A stretch of 64,000 nucleotides of DNA from Halobacillus naozhouensis (GCF_029714185.1 NZ_CP121671.1:2852001-2916000), one strand, 5' to 3'; counted from the stretch's first letter, positions 14,947 through 24,594 are shown. Numbers and translations: made by a program. The notes: generated from the sequence alone by a model not told the origin.

Positions 14947-15879
14947 TTATGAAAAAATCTCATCGATTTGGGTGATGTCATGATCCGTCAGTTGCACATC
15001 CAATGTTCTTAAGTTGTCGATGACCTGGCTTTCCCTTTTCGCCCCAGGTATGATCGCATCAATGGAATCATGTGTTAAATACCAGGCTAGCACAACATGG
15101 GCGACCTCTTCACCTTTTGACTCCGCTATCTCACGTACTTGCTCTACTTTTTCAAGATTACGTTGAAATTCGTCACCCTGAAATAGTGGGTTTTTAGCCC
15201 TGATATCATTAAAGGTATTGTTACGATCATATTTACCTGCCAGCAGTCCCGATGCTAATGGAAAATAAGGAACGAACGTAATGTCGTTGGCTGCAGTATA
15301 TGGAAGTAATTCTTGTTCTGCTTCCCGTTTAAACAGGTTATATTCTGACTGAATCACGTCAACATAGCCATCTTTATTCGCTTCCTTCAGTTGATCTAAT
15401 GTAAAATTGGATACTCCAATCGACCGAATTTTTCCGGCATCTCTTAGTTCCTTCAATGCACCAACAGCTTCATCTTTAGGCGTATCTTCATCTGGAAAAT
15501 GAATATAGAACAAATCAATATAGTCTGTTTGCAGCCGTTTCAGACTCGAGTCAACTGCTTCTCTTAAAAAGTCGGGGGAGTTATTAAACACTACATCATC
15601 CCCTTTAAATTGATGGGCCCCTTTGGTTGCTAGTACAACGTCATCCCGCTTACCATGCTCTTTCACAACTTGGCCTGTCAGCTCTTCTGAACGCTCAGGA
15701 CCATAAATAAACGCTGTATCTAAAAAATTGATTCCATGCTCGATAGCTGTCCGAACAACATCCTTACCGGCCTTTTCATCTAAATCAGGGTACAGGTTAT
15801 GTCCTCCCACTGCATTGGTTCCAAGTCCAATTGGATTCACTTTTATATCCGATTTCCCTAAACGAGTATGGCGCGCCAT
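14947..15879 (-). CDS. Aldo/keto reductase (AKR11-like)
   Basis: A 310-residue TIM-barrel NADPH-dependent oxidoreductase that reduces aldehydes or ketones. The catalytic tetrad is visible: Asp54 and Tyr59 (FLDTAFIYGPERSEE), Lys86 (LATKGA) and His127 (DLFYIHFPD). The C-terminal nucleotide-binding segment IIPGAKRESQVIDNL is also present. Length and motif order resemble the Bacillus IolS/YhdN/YccK group. It sits 66 bases after the siderophore operon with no clear hairpin between, so read-through from the iron-regulated transcript is possible, although the AKR has no known role in that pathway. Confidence 0.88.
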   Translation of the reverse strand: MARHTRLGKSDIKVNPIGLGTNAVGGHNLYPDLDEKAGKDVVRTAIEHGINFLDTAFIYGPERSEELTGQVVKEHGKRDDVVLATKGAHQFKGDDVVFNNSPDFLREAVDSSLKRLQTDYIDLFYIHFPDEDTPKDEAVGALKELRDAGKIRSIGVSNFTLDQLKEANKDGYVDVIQSEYNLFKREAEQELLPYTAANDITFVPYFPLASGLLAGKYDRNNTFNDIRAKNPLFQGDEFQRNLEKVEQVREIAESKGEEVAHVVLAWYLTHDSIDAIIPGAKRESQVIDNLRTLDVQLTDHDITQIDEIFS

Positions 15880-15945
15880 TCTATCATTCCTTTCTTAATC
15901 ATTTCACACCATACTTTCTACCACTTTTTTACACAGATAAAACGT

Positions 15946-17745
15946 CTAACGAACTAAACAGTGAGCTAGAGCATTCGTCACTGTTCCATATTCAGAGGCG
16001 TGCGGGCGATCCTCACCGTCCTCGTATCCATAATCCACCATACGATTACGATTTAAGCACAGTTTGGTAAACTCGGGTTTGAAGAAGTCAAACAACTTGA
16101 AACGGTCTTCTAAGTGGGGAAACTTCTTCTGGTAATCGACAATGGAATGAGATAACGTTTTCCAAAATTCCGTTTCAGGTAACAACTGATGGTTATCCAG
16201 AATTGAGGCCAAATAGCGCAGATGACAAATAAATAGCCCAGTAAAAATGAACTGTGTCAATCCTTCCGGCGGTTCACTCCTTAGCACCTGTTTCAAATCA
16301 TCCGTCAGTCCGCGTAACTCCTCAAAAGGCTGATCACTAATGTTGACATCATCAACAAAGTCTTTCACAGCCAGACGATGAGGTTTGTAATCTTTTAAGA
16401 CGAGAATTGTGTTTTGCCCGTGTGGGGAAAACACCGTTCCATATTGATATAGAAAATGAAGCAGAGGATCCATAACGACTTGAAGTAGATTTTCTATCCA
16501 TTTTTCCGGAGTGAGACCAGAGTGCTCGATCAAGCTCTGTATATAAGGTTTCCCCTCAGCATCCTCATATAACAGGGCAGCTAATGTGATGGCCTGTTCA
16601 CCTTCTTCAAGATACGAATAGATGCTTTCCCTGAAAATGACCCCAAGCATTTCAAGATATTGATAAGGAGCTTGTTTGAGCAGATCATAATTACGATGGT
16701 CAACATTTATACTAGCCACTTCCCCTGGGAGGATCACCTGACAATCCTCTTTTAGAAAGGGATCCTTCTCATAGATACCTTTAATAAATGATGTAATTTC
16801 AGGTGCGATCAACGTTCGCTCCGAGGGGAGTCCTCTATATACGAGTGTATTTAAAATGCTCATCGGCAGCTTAACATGATGTTTCTTTTCGTTTGTTTGA
16901 TTAACGAATGTCCGGATCGATTGCTGTGGTAAATAATTATCCTTCCCCTTGCCTAATGGAATAATGTAACCGTAAGCCAAGTCATCTGCGAATTGTTGAA
17001 TGATATTATTCTTCCACTGCCATTCATGGACAGGCATCAAGTAATAATGCTCCGGGTCGACATTGGATTTTTCCAGCTCGCTTTGAAACGTCTCTTTTTC
17101 GTCCGTCGTAAGTTCTTGATCAATTAAGGTTTGATAGTTATGACCCTGTACAGCTTGAAAGCTTGCCCTGTTGCGATGAACACCGATCCATAGTAATTTA
17201 ACTTGCTTCTGTTGTTCCGGAGCATAAGCCAAATAGTCATCATACCCAAACCCGATTCTGCCTTTGTTATAAGTAATCCACGGATGGCCTGTCATCTTCC
17301 CTTCCAGCCAGGCATAATCTTCATGGATTAAGTCATCTGACCTCACTGAACCATCCTTCGAAATATGTGCATCAGCCAGCAAGGTGTGATTCAATTCCTT
17401 AATTAAATGACCAGCTGTTTCAGGTGACATGCCGATTAACGGCTGAATATCGAGAAGAAATTCAACTGCACTTGCTGCTTCTTTCTTTCTCTCGTCTTCC
17501 TCGACCTCAATAGAGTCTACCTTTACGTCAAAACTATCAAAGTACCGTTTTCGGGCTAGAAAATGATAGAATTTACGGCTATTCACAACCAATTTATAAG
17601 CAGTAAGCTCACTTTCTGCCACAACCTCAGGCTGAATCATATCTTCGTACATATATTCCGCCAGCATTTTTGCTATCAACTGTTTATTAGCATGCTTCCA
17701 ACGATCTTTATCTAATACTTCCTTTATTTGCTTGGCATATAACAT
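15946..17745 (-). CDS. IucA/IucC-family siderophore synthetase, RhbF-like (second condensation)
   Basis: A 599-residue NRPS-independent siderophore (NIS) synthetase. The N-terminal IucA/IucC domain has the ATP/citrate region GHPWITYNKGRIGFGYDDY and MPVHEWQWKNNI. The C-terminal FhuF-like part has FSPHGQNTILVLKDY and the VKDFVDDVNIS loop. Known chemistry: an adenylated carboxylate of the citrate mono-amide is joined to a second N-hydroxylated, acetylated diaminopropane. As the last gene of the operon it matches RhbF. It overlaps the monooxygenase gene by 22 bases. No terminator is obvious after it. Confidence 0.9.
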   Translation of the reverse strand: MLYAKQIKEVLDKDRWKHANKQLIAKMLAEYMYEDMIQPEVVAESELTAYKLVVNSRKFYHFLARKRYFDSFDVKVDSIEVEEDERKKEAASAVEFLLDIQPLIGMSPETAGHLIKELNHTLLADAHISKDGSVRSDDLIHEDYAWLEGKMTGHPWITYNKGRIGFGYDDYLAYAPEQQKQVKLLWIGVHRNRASFQAVQGHNYQTLIDQELTTDEKETFQSELEKSNVDPEHYYLMPVHEWQWKNNIIQQFADDLAYGYIIPLGKGKDNYLPQQSIRTFVNQTNEKKHHVKLPMSILNTLVYRGLPSERTLIAPEITSFIKGIYEKDPFLKEDCQVILPGEVASINVDHRNYDLLKQAPYQYLEMLGVIFRESIYSYLEEGEQAITLAALLYEDAEGKPYIQSLIEHSGLTPEKWIENLLQVVMDPLLHFLYQYGTVFSPHGQNTILVLKDYKPHRLAVKDFVDDVNISDQPFEELRGLTDDLKQVLRSEPPEGLTQFIFTGLFICHLRYLASILDNHQLLPETEFWKTLSHSIVDYQKKFPHLEDRFKLFDFFKPEFTKLCLNRNRMVDYGYEDGEDRPHASEYGTVTNALAHCLVR

Positions 17746-19085
17746 ACGGACCCTTCTTTCTCTGATTGATTAACTGTCCCAAAGGTTTGGAATACACAGT
17801 GCTCCTGTAACGGAAAGACTTCTCTTCCGGCAATCCGATTAATAATAACTGCATTTCTATAGGCACCCAGCCCAAGGTCAGGGGCCCCTACTCCATGTGA
17901 GTGCATTTCTGCATTCTGCACAAATACCGAGTTACGTTGATTAATAATGTTATAATCTTCTCCCACGTTGTATCTGCCCTGGTCATCCCAGTCAATCAGA
18001 TGGAATAAAGGAGATAGAAACTTCGGAATTTCTGTTTTATATCCTGTTCCAAGGATGATGACATCACTATCACTTTCAAATGTTTCTCCATTTACAAATT
18101 GCCGTCCCAGCAGCTTCCAATTTGATCGTGCTCCTACAATAGACATAATTTCAGACATCGCCTGTAAATGCACGTTCAACTTTTGATGGCCTCCCACAGT
18201 TCCTTCGTATAAACAATCGTATATATCTGCGATCGTGTCCATGCTGATTCCTTTGTAGAGAAGATCCTGTTCTTGTAATAAGGCATCTTTCTTATGCTGG
18301 GGCAATTGATAAAAGAATTTTGTATAATCTGGTGAAAAATACTCTAACCCGAGTTTTGAATATTCCATTGGAAAAAACCCCTTAGACCGGGTGTACCAAT
18401 TGATTTCAGCATCTTCTCCTCTTGTTTTTAACAAATCAAGAAATACTTCTGCTGCACTCTGTCCGGATCCGACCACTGTAATCGAATCCGCAGCTGATAC
18501 AGTTTTCTTTTTCTCTAAGTAATCTGATGTATGGAAAATAGTCTTCCCCACATGCTCCTGCAGGGTAGACGGTATCGAAGGTACAGATCCAATCCCAACT
18601 ACTAGATTTCGCGTCAGCATTCGAGTCCTAGATTTTTGACCAAACTCCTCCACATGAACCTCATAAACTTTTTCTCCGTGGTCAAGTTGAAGTTCATGGA
18701 CAGCCTGCACGTCCATATTAAAGCGACAATTATCAAGCTGCTCAGACACCCACTTGCAATAGTGGTTGTATTCTTTTCGTGAAATATGGAATTTCTCTAA
18801 AAAATAGAAGTGATACAACCGCCCGTGTTGCTGCAAATAGTTTAAAAAGCTATAGTCACTTTGCACATTTGCCAAACTGACTAGATCAGCAAAAAAAGGA
18901 ACTTGAAGTGTCGTTCCTTCAATCATCATTCCAGGATGCCAGTCAAATTCCGGCTTTTTGTCAAGAAACACCCCATCTATGTCGTCTGCCTCATCTAGTA
19001 AAGCGGCAAGACCTAAGTTAAACGGACCAAGCCCTACTCCTATTAGGTCGTAAATTGGCTCCTTCTCTTGTTCATGAATAGACAC
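17724..19085 (-). CDS. Siderophore lysine/ornithine/diaminopropane N-monooxygenase, RhbE/IucD-like
   Basis: About 453 residues. FAD motif GVGLGPFNLGLAAL near the N-terminus, the conserved WHPGMMIEGTTLQVPFFADL, and NADPH motif VVGSGQSAAEVFLDLL; the C-terminal ATGY-type motif appears as LGTGYKTEIP. Known role: N-hydroxylation of the side amine, here predicted on 1,3-diaminopropane. A GTG at 19085 follows GAGGTGG and gives VSIHEQ; an in-frame TTG at 19103 lacks a good site. The reading frame overlaps the acetyltransferase end, showing translational coupling. Confidence 0.9.
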   Translation of the reverse strand: MSIHEQEKEPIYDLIGVGLGPFNLGLAALLDEADDIDGVFLDKKPEFDWHPGMMIEGTTLQVPFFADLVSLANVQSDYSFLNYLQQHGRLYHFYFLEKFHISRKEYNHYCKWVSEQLDNCRFNMDVQAVHELQLDHGEKVYEVHVEEFGQKSRTRMLTRNLVVGIGSVPSIPSTLQEHVGKTIFHTSDYLEKKKTVSAADSITVVGSGQSAAEVFLDLLKTRGEDAEINWYTRSKGFFPMEYSKLGLEYFSPDYTKFFYQLPQHKKDALLQEQDLLYKGISMDTIADIYDCLYEGTVGGHQKLNVHLQAMSEIMSIVGARSNWKLLGRQFVNGETFESDSDVIILGTGYKTEIPKFLSPLFHLIDWDDQGRYNVGEDYNIINQRNSVFVQNAEMHSHGVGAPDLGLGAYRNAVIINRIAGREVFPLQEHCVFQTFGTVNQSEKEGSVCYMPSK

Positions 19086-19638
19086 TTGACCACCTCTTTT
19101 CAAAAACTTCCCGCTCGCAAAACATGAGCATTGCCTTTTTATCAGGTAACTGGATAGGTTTTATTTTTTCAAACCCGCATTTTTCAAACACATGAATCAT
19201 TCTCGCATTCCTGCAATCAGGTTCTGCAATCACTTTTTGCGTATCTTGATACCTGAATTGGAACTTCACCATAGCTTTCAATAAACGAAGCGCTAGTCCT
19301 TTTCCCAGATACTCCTTTTCACCGATTAACAAATGAATGCCTTGATCAAAAGGTTCTGCCTGATAGCTTCCTTCCACTACATCCCCCTTCACCCAGTAAG
19401 ATTCCCAATAGCTCATCGGCTCGCCGTCTAATAATCCGATATATGTCCTCTGGTGCTGGTCAGAAACGTTTTTTTCCATATGCTTAAACAATGCTTCTTC
19501 AGATATATTTAATTGCCAGAACGGGATCACATGCTCCTGATGCATCCATTTCATAATAAACGGGAAATCCTTCTCCAGCTCAATGGGCCTAAATGCGATA
19601 GATTGGTTGATCGTTTCATCCAAAACCTCATATTCCAT
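19072..19638 (-). CDS. Siderophore N-acetyltransferase (GNAT), RhbD/IucB-like
   Basis: A 188-residue GNAT protein of the AlcB/IucB/RhbD type. The conserved substrate segment IMKWMHQEHVIPFWQL, the YWESYW motif and HLLIGEKEYLGKGLALRLL (acetyl-CoA loop) are all present, followed by EPDCRNARMIHVFEKCGF. Family role: acetylation of the hydroxylamine made by the N-monooxygenase. The ATG at 19638 lies nine bases after AAAGGTGG; a GTG two codons earlier is too close. It overlaps both neighbours, as expected for a tightly coupled operon. Confidence 0.9.
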   Translation of the reverse strand: MEYEVLDETINQSIAFRPIELEKDFPFIMKWMHQEHVIPFWQLNISEEALFKHMEKNVSDQHQRTYIGLLDGEPMSYWESYWVKGDVVEGSYQAEPFDQGIHLLIGEKEYLGKGLALRLLKAMVKFQFRYQDTQKVIAEPDCRNARMIHVFEKCGFEKIKPIQLPDKKAMLMFCEREVFEKRWSSVYS

Positions 19639-21427
19639 GTACACTTTCCACCTTTCTGTAAAGAGGGTTATCCACGAGGGTATAGACGGATTGATTTTCT
19701 AATGATCCTGTAAGTTCATCCATATCGTAAAACCTGGTTAATAGATTAGCTTTACAAGGCAATTTATCTTCATATAAAAGGGAATTCAGCAAAGCTGACG
19801 GTTCAGAATACTCCTCTTCATGCTCCTTTAACCGTTCATGTAAAAGTTCCATCAATTGTTCCTCTGAGATTAGCCTTTTCATGCCAAAACTATTGATTAA
19901 TCCAAACAAGTGATTGAGAAAAAAGTAATATCTGAACCGCTCATCCGCAATGTCATCGGCACAAACCGTATCACTTTTCTTATTTAAATCTGGCAGTATC
20001 TTTCTTAAGTGTTCGGCTTTTGATTGGCTAAAATAGTACCCCTGATTATCGCGATAATAAAAGTGAACAGGGTATCCATCCTCTAACTTAACAATTGAAT
20101 TTTGCTGATGGGCTTCCAATACAATGCCATATTTCTTGTATAACCAGAGGAGAGGCTCTAACGTTAAGGACAAGTACCGATCAAACCAATCGTGGCTGAC
20201 TGCTGCAGCCGTTCTGCCTTCATTCGCAGCGATTTGTTCGATCAAAACTTGCAATCGTGATTGTTCACTGTAAGCATGATCCTGACACAAACCCGCCACT
20301 AACGTAACCTGGCGACTGCCTTCGTAAAAAGGATTACGCCGTAAAACCACATCATAAGTAGAACCAGCATTTGGCAAAAGTAGCTTAAGATAGGCTGGGT
20401 CCTGAATAACCTCAAAGCTCGGGAAGGCTTCATATAAACTGCTTCCCATTTCCGTATCGAGCAACTTGGAAATCTCAACCCCTCTGTCCAACTCTTTTTG
20501 CTGGTTGACACGCAAGGAGTTTGTAATTTTTATCGGGATGGAAAACTTGTACATGAACTCGGAGTCTTGTCTATAGACTGTCCGAAATGATGACGTCGCT
20601 GAATACGGTGAACCTAATGGACCTATATATTCAAGTTGGTCCTTCTCAAGTAATTCTCTTACTCCCTGATCCTCAAGCATTTTCTGAGCCTGTAATGGAT
20701 GTACAGGGAATAGGACAGCGTTGTTCTGTTCATTCAAAATTTGCTCGATCATCTCCTGTGATATCTCAGGATCATCTTGAAGTTGGTTAATCATTTGCAG
20801 GCCTGCTGAATGTTGCAAGGAACTGTCCTGAATAATTACGTCTTGTTCTGCTTTAAAATAGTGAAGCTGAAATTCGCCTTTCATTTCTGGTGAATAAAGA
20901 TTGTCTTCCTTTTCCGTTATCCCCTGTTTACTTTTAGGAGTAGGATGCAGCAAATGTCCTAATAGTAAGGATTGTTCCGCTTCGATAAAATCAAAATCAC
21001 CTTGAACTAGACGGTCCGAGTCTCCTTTACGACTTTCAATATATTTGTTTAAATTCTGACAACTCAAGATGACTCGGAGCATCAGTTCATCCTGCGTGTT
21101 CCCACGACCGTGATTTAGTGAAAGCTCCTTCGTAATCAAGGCGACTAATGAAATATAATCAAGGGGGAGAAGCACCCCGTCTTCTCCTGGCTGCATATAA
21201 AAGGGAAAAGCAAATTGATGGCGACCGGTAAGTGACCAATAGCGGACAGGAAAGATAAGTGTTAAGTTTTGATGAGACAATTCACATGCGATGACTCGCT
21301 CTTCCACTGTCGTCATTCGTGGAAAGTCGCTGCTGTTCATTAATTGAAAATGACCGGTTTCACGTACATAACAATTCGCGAAGCTTTGCATGGTAACCTG
21401 TTCGGCAGTTCTTTTGACTTCATTCAT
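19628..21427 (-). CDS. IucA/IucC-family siderophore synthetase, RhbC-like (first condensation)
   Basis: A 599-residue NIS synthetase with the same architecture as the gene at 15946 but clearly diverged. It has FPVHPLQAQKML in the active-site region, GSPYSATSSFRTVYR, KFSIPIKITNSLRVNQQKE (nucleotide-binding strands) and VLEAHQQNSIVKLEDGYP in the C-terminal lobe. Known role in rhizobactin/schizokinen synthesis: activates citrate and adds the first hydroxamate arm. The ATGA overlap with the decarboxylase and GGAGG eight bases upstream support the start. Two synthetases are the minimum for a symmetric dihydroxamate. Confidence 0.9.
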   Translation of the reverse strand: MNEVKRTAEQVTMQSFANCYVRETGHFQLMNSSDFPRMTTVEERVIACELSHQNLTLIFPVRYWSLTGRHQFAFPFYMQPGEDGVLLPLDYISLVALITKELSLNHGRGNTQDELMLRVILSCQNLNKYIESRKGDSDRLVQGDFDFIEAEQSLLLGHLLHPTPKSKQGITEKEDNLYSPEMKGEFQLHYFKAEQDVIIQDSSLQHSAGLQMINQLQDDPEISQEMIEQILNEQNNAVLFPVHPLQAQKMLEDQGVRELLEKDQLEYIGPLGSPYSATSSFRTVYRQDSEFMYKFSIPIKITNSLRVNQQKELDRGVEISKLLDTEMGSSLYEAFPSFEVIQDPAYLKLLLPNAGSTYDVVLRRNPFYEGSRQVTLVAGLCQDHAYSEQSRLQVLIEQIAANEGRTAAAVSHDWFDRYLSLTLEPLLWLYKKYGIVLEAHQQNSIVKLEDGYPVHFYYRDNQGYYFSQSKAEHLRKILPDLNKKSDTVCADDIADERFRYYFFLNHLFGLINSFGMKRLISEEQLMELLHERLKEHEEEYSEPSALLNSLLYEDKLPCKANLLTRFYDMDELTGSLENQSVYTLVDNPLYRKVESVHGI

Positions 21428-22959
21428 TGAGTTATCCTCCTTGTTTTAATCTCATTAAAACCCAGCACCTCTATGTCTTTCAAAATAGCATCGATATCTT
21501 GAATCTCCGTTCTAGGATTTAACAAAGTGAACTTCAAATAGATATCCTCTTGAACCTTAGTTTTTGCAATAGCAGCCATTCCTTGTTCAAACAACTGCTG
21601 CTGGATAGAACGATTCAGTTCATTTATTTCCTTCCTGGCGATCCCCCTTGGTTGAAAGCGAAAAACGATCGTATTTAGTTCAGGAGTCTGATTTAACACA
21701 TGAAAATGGTCTAAATCCTCTAGAAGCTGTGCGGATTGATTGGCTACCACGAAAGTATGGTCAATCATTTCAGCAAAACGATCGGTTCCTACAGTTCTAA
21801 GGGAAACAAACAGTTTGAAAGCATCGAATCTTCTTGTCGTTACAACTGATTTGTTGACTAGATTAGTAATTCCCTCTTCTTCATCTGCTTCAGGGTTTAA
21901 GTAATCAGCATGATAGTTCGTATATTGGAATGAACGTCCATCATTAACAAGAAAGGCGCCACAACTGATCGGCTGATAAAACAACTTATGAAAGTCCACT
22001 GTAATGGAATCGGCTGATTGAATCCCATTTAATTTATGAGCATGTGTCCGGCTTAAAATTAATGCACCGCCAAACGCGGCATCTACGTGGAACCATAATC
22101 CATTTTCGCCAGCTACCTCTGCCAGTTCTTCGAGTGGGTCAATACTTCCGAAATCTGTGGTTCCGCAAGTTCCGACCAAGGCAAATGGCAAAGAACCTTC
22201 TTTCCTCAACATCTCTATCTTTTCATGGCAGTCATAAATACTTAGTCTGTGATTATGATCTGTCTCTACGGTTACGACAGCTTCAGCTCCTAATCCAAGT
22301 TGTGATGCTGATTTCTGAACAGTAAAGTGGGCATCTTCGGAACATAGAATTTTCATCCTTTTAAACGCAGAAGGTAATCCTTCTTGCTGGACATTACAGC
22401 CCCAATGCTTCTCGCAAAAAGAATCTCTAGCTAAAAGCAGCCCCATATAGTTGGATTGACTGCCACCACTTGAAAAGACCCCGTCAGATATTTCAGAAAG
22501 TCCAAAACGCTGTGTTAACCAGGCAATCATCTCTCGTTCCACGTAAGTAGCTGCTGTGCTTTGGTCCCATGAATCCATCGATTGATTATATGAACTAATG
22601 ATCATCTCTGCCGCGATCCCTGACAGTAAAGGGGGACAATGCAAATGAGCCACACTTTTTTCGTGAGATACATGAAGGTTGTTTCTTAAAAAAGGTACAT
22701 CTATTTCTTCTAATAAATCCCTCAAAGTCTCCCCTTGCCTTGTTGCCATGACCATACCGCTTATCGCTTTTCGAACTTCGTCAGGTCTCCCTCCCTTATA
22801 GGGCTGATCAAAATCCGAAAAAACTTCGGTCAGTTTTGTGGAGACGTGCTGTACGATCTCTTCATAAGCTTTTAACCCTTCAGCTCCTCTATGAAAAAAC
22901 AAGTCATCAAATGCGTTGTACGCTGTCTCATCACCTTTCATTACTTGTAAGGAATGCAC
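21424..22959 (-). CDS. L-2,4-diaminobutyrate decarboxylase, RhbB-like
   Basis: A 511-residue group II PLP decarboxylase. The PLP lysine is Lys325 in SITVDFHKLFYQP, Asp293 lies in FHVDAAFGG, and GTCGTTDFGSIDP is the characteristic phosphate/pyridine region. Family role: converts L-2,4-diaminobutyrate to 1,3-diaminopropane, the backbone amine of schizokinen and rhizobactin. It starts with GTG two bases after the aminotransferase stop, with GAGAGGTGG six bases upstream. The gene order aminotransferase-decarboxylase-synthetase is diagnostic. Confidence 0.92.
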   Translation of the reverse strand: MHSLQVMKGDETAYNAFDDLFFHRGAEGLKAYEEIVQHVSTKLTEVFSDFDQPYKGGRPDEVRKAISGMVMATRQGETLRDLLEEIDVPFLRNNLHVSHEKSVAHLHCPPLLSGIAAEMIISSYNQSMDSWDQSTAATYVEREMIAWLTQRFGLSEISDGVFSSGGSQSNYMGLLLARDSFCEKHWGCNVQQEGLPSAFKRMKILCSEDAHFTVQKSASQLGLGAEAVVTVETDHNHRLSIYDCHEKIEMLRKEGSLPFALVGTCGTTDFGSIDPLEELAEVAGENGLWFHVDAAFGGALILSRTHAHKLNGIQSADSITVDFHKLFYQPISCGAFLVNDGRSFQYTNYHADYLNPEADEEEGITNLVNKSVVTTRRFDAFKLFVSLRTVGTDRFAEMIDHTFVVANQSAQLLEDLDHFHVLNQTPELNTIVFRFQPRGIARKEINELNRSIQQQLFEQGMAAIAKTKVQEDIYLKFTLLNPRTEIQDIDAILKDIEVLGFNEIKTRRITQ

Positions 22960-22961
22960 GG

Positions 22962-24320
22962 TTAACCACCTCTCTCTTCTAATCCAGCAAGTATGGATTC
23001 TTTTAGGATGTTTGCTACGTCGTCAATTTGATCTTTGGTGATGATCAAAGGGGGTAACAACCGAACAACACTTCCATGCCTGCCACCAACCTCTACAATC
23101 AAACCTCGCTCTAAGCAATTTTTCTGAATGGCACTAGCAAGCTCTGGATTAGCAGGAAAACTTCCATCAGAAGAGGGTTTCAATGTTGGATCTACTATTT
23201 CAACACCGATCATTAACCCCCTGCCTCTGACATCTCCAAGCTCCGGTATGTCCTTTTGCACTTTCGTCAACAAGCCCATTAATCGATCTCCCATTATTTC
23301 AGCGTGAGCGACCAGGTTCTGTTCCTTAATAAATTTAATGGTGGCTGTGCCAGCAGCCATAGCCAATTGGTTTCCTCTAAACGTTCCAATATGAGCTCCA
23401 GGCTGCCATTGGTCTAACTTCTTATCATAGATCACGACAGATAATGGCAGGCTGCCCCCTATGGCTTTGGATAAGACTACAACATCAGGGACAATACCGG
23501 CATGCTCAAATGCAAAAAATCTGCCAGTACGTCCAATACCTGTTTGAATTTCATCGATGATAAGCGGAATGTTCCTTTCTTCTGTTATTCGCCGCATTTC
23601 CTTCAGCCATTCTATATTTGCCGGAATTGATCCGCCTTCTCCTTGAACAACTTCTAAAATCATAGCTGCAGGCGGTAAGATTCCACTTTCAGGATCATCT
23701 AACATGTTTTCAATATACTTGCTGCTAATTTGATGACTTTCCTCTCCGCCTATCCCAAAAGGACAGCGATAGGTGTAGGGATAAGGCATAAAGTGTGTGT
23801 TTGGTACCAGCCCTTGCACCTTTTCTTTAGGTCCCAAAGTTCCGCTAATTGACATGGTTCCATGTGTAGATCCATGATATCCTCCATGAAAAGATAAAAT
23901 TGTGCTTTTCCCTGTGGCGGTTTTTACAAGTTTCATTGCCGCTTCGATAGCGTCCCCGCCTGTCGGCCCGCAAAATTGTATTTTAGCTTTTTCGGTAAAC
24001 TCTTGGGGCAAGGCAGCGTATATTTCATTTATAAACTCTTCTTTTACAGGCGTTGTCAAATCGAGGGTGTGGAGAGGTCTTTGATCTTTGATCACTTGTT
24101 CCATCGCCTCCATCACTTTTGGATGATTATGGCCAAGAGCTAATGTCCCTGCACCTGCTAAGCAGTCATAGTATTGTTTCCCATCCATATCTGTCACAAA
24201 GATCCCTTGTGCTTTATCGATTGCAATAGGAATTCTACGTGGATAAGAACGGGCATTTGATTCGCGTTGCTCTTGTGTATCTAATAAGGATTGGTTGTTT
24301 TTCTCCAGCTGTGTCAGCAT
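22962..24320 (-). CDS. Diaminobutyrate-2-oxoglutarate aminotransferase, RhbA-like
   Basis: A 452-residue class III PLP aminotransferase. The PLP lysine is Lys285 (VVLSKAIGGSLP), Asp256 lies in LIIDEIQTGIGRTG, and FCGPTGGDAIEAAMK binds the cofactor phosphate. Family role: makes L-2,4-diaminobutyrate from aspartate semialdehyde with glutamate as donor. Ectoine synthesis uses a related enzyme (EctB), which matters in halophiles. Here the decarboxylase and NIS genes follow directly and no ectA or ectC is present, so the siderophore role is strongly favoured. First gene after the Fur-controlled promoter. Confidence 0.92.
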   Translation of the reverse strand: MLTQLEKNNQSLLDTQEQRESNARSYPRRIPIAIDKAQGIFVTDMDGKQYYDCLAGAGTLALGHNHPKVMEAMEQVIKDQRPLHTLDLTTPVKEEFINEIYAALPQEFTEKAKIQFCGPTGGDAIEAAMKLVKTATGKSTILSFHGGYHGSTHGTMSISGTLGPKEKVQGLVPNTHFMPYPYTYRCPFGIGGEESHQISSKYIENMLDDPESGILPPAAMILEVVQGEGGSIPANIEWLKEMRRITEERNIPLIIDEIQTGIGRTGRFFAFEHAGIVPDVVVLSKAIGGSLPLSVVIYDKKLDQWQPGAHIGTFRGNQLAMAAGTATIKFIKEQNLVAHAEIMGDRLMGLLTKVQKDIPELGDVRGRGLMIGVEIVDPTLKPSSDGSFPANPELASAIQKNCLERGLIVEVGGRHGSVVRLLPPLIITKDQIDDVANILKESILAGLEERGG

Positions 24321-24337
24321 AAAAAAACTCCTTTTCT

Positions 24338-24358
24338 AATTGATAATTATTTTCAATT
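24338..24358 (-). promoter_or_regulatory. Second Fur-box-like site
   Basis: AATTGATAATTATTTTCAATT is a Fur-like inverted repeat with mismatches in the middle. It lies in the 5' leader immediately upstream of the aminotransferase Shine-Dalgarno and would strengthen repression. Confidence 0.65.
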
Positions 24359-24371
24359 GATTTGCAAAACA

Positions 24372-24401
24372 AGCATAATTGATAATGATTATCAATGTCA
24401 A
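24372..24401 (-). promoter_or_regulatory. Siderophore operon promoter with embedded Fur box
   Basis: On the minus strand TTGACA (24396-24401) and TATGCT (24372-24377) are 18 bases apart. The spacer contains TTGATAATCATTATCAA (24379-24395), a perfect palindrome matching the classic Fur recognition sequence. Fur with Fe(II) would occlude RNA polymerase, giving iron-repressed expression of the six genes. Confidence 0.9.
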
Positions 24402-24503
24402 TGAACCTTGTGTACCACTTCAGTAACAAAGATTGAATTCAAATGTATGAATAATTAGAGATTTTTTCACCCTTACCGCTTTCCTTAAAAAAGAACAAAA
24501 AAT

Positions 24504-24533
24504 AAGGGACACGCCTTGTTAAGCGTATCCCTT
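24504..24533 (-). terminator. Terminator of the histidine phosphatase gene
   Basis: AAGGGACACGC and GCGTATCCCTT pair with one mismatch. On the minus strand TTATTTTTTG follows. It lies 60 bases past the stop. Confidence 0.75.
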
Positions 24534-24594
24534 CAGAAGAAAACTTATCGTTTTCCAAGTTTTAAAATTGAAATCAGACTTAGAGTCTTTCGAA

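Noticed and set aside
22962..24320. Diaminobutyrate aminotransferase as EctB of an ectoine cluster
   Set aside because: No ectA or ectC follows; the decarboxylase and NIS synthetases make the siderophore pathway the clear reading.
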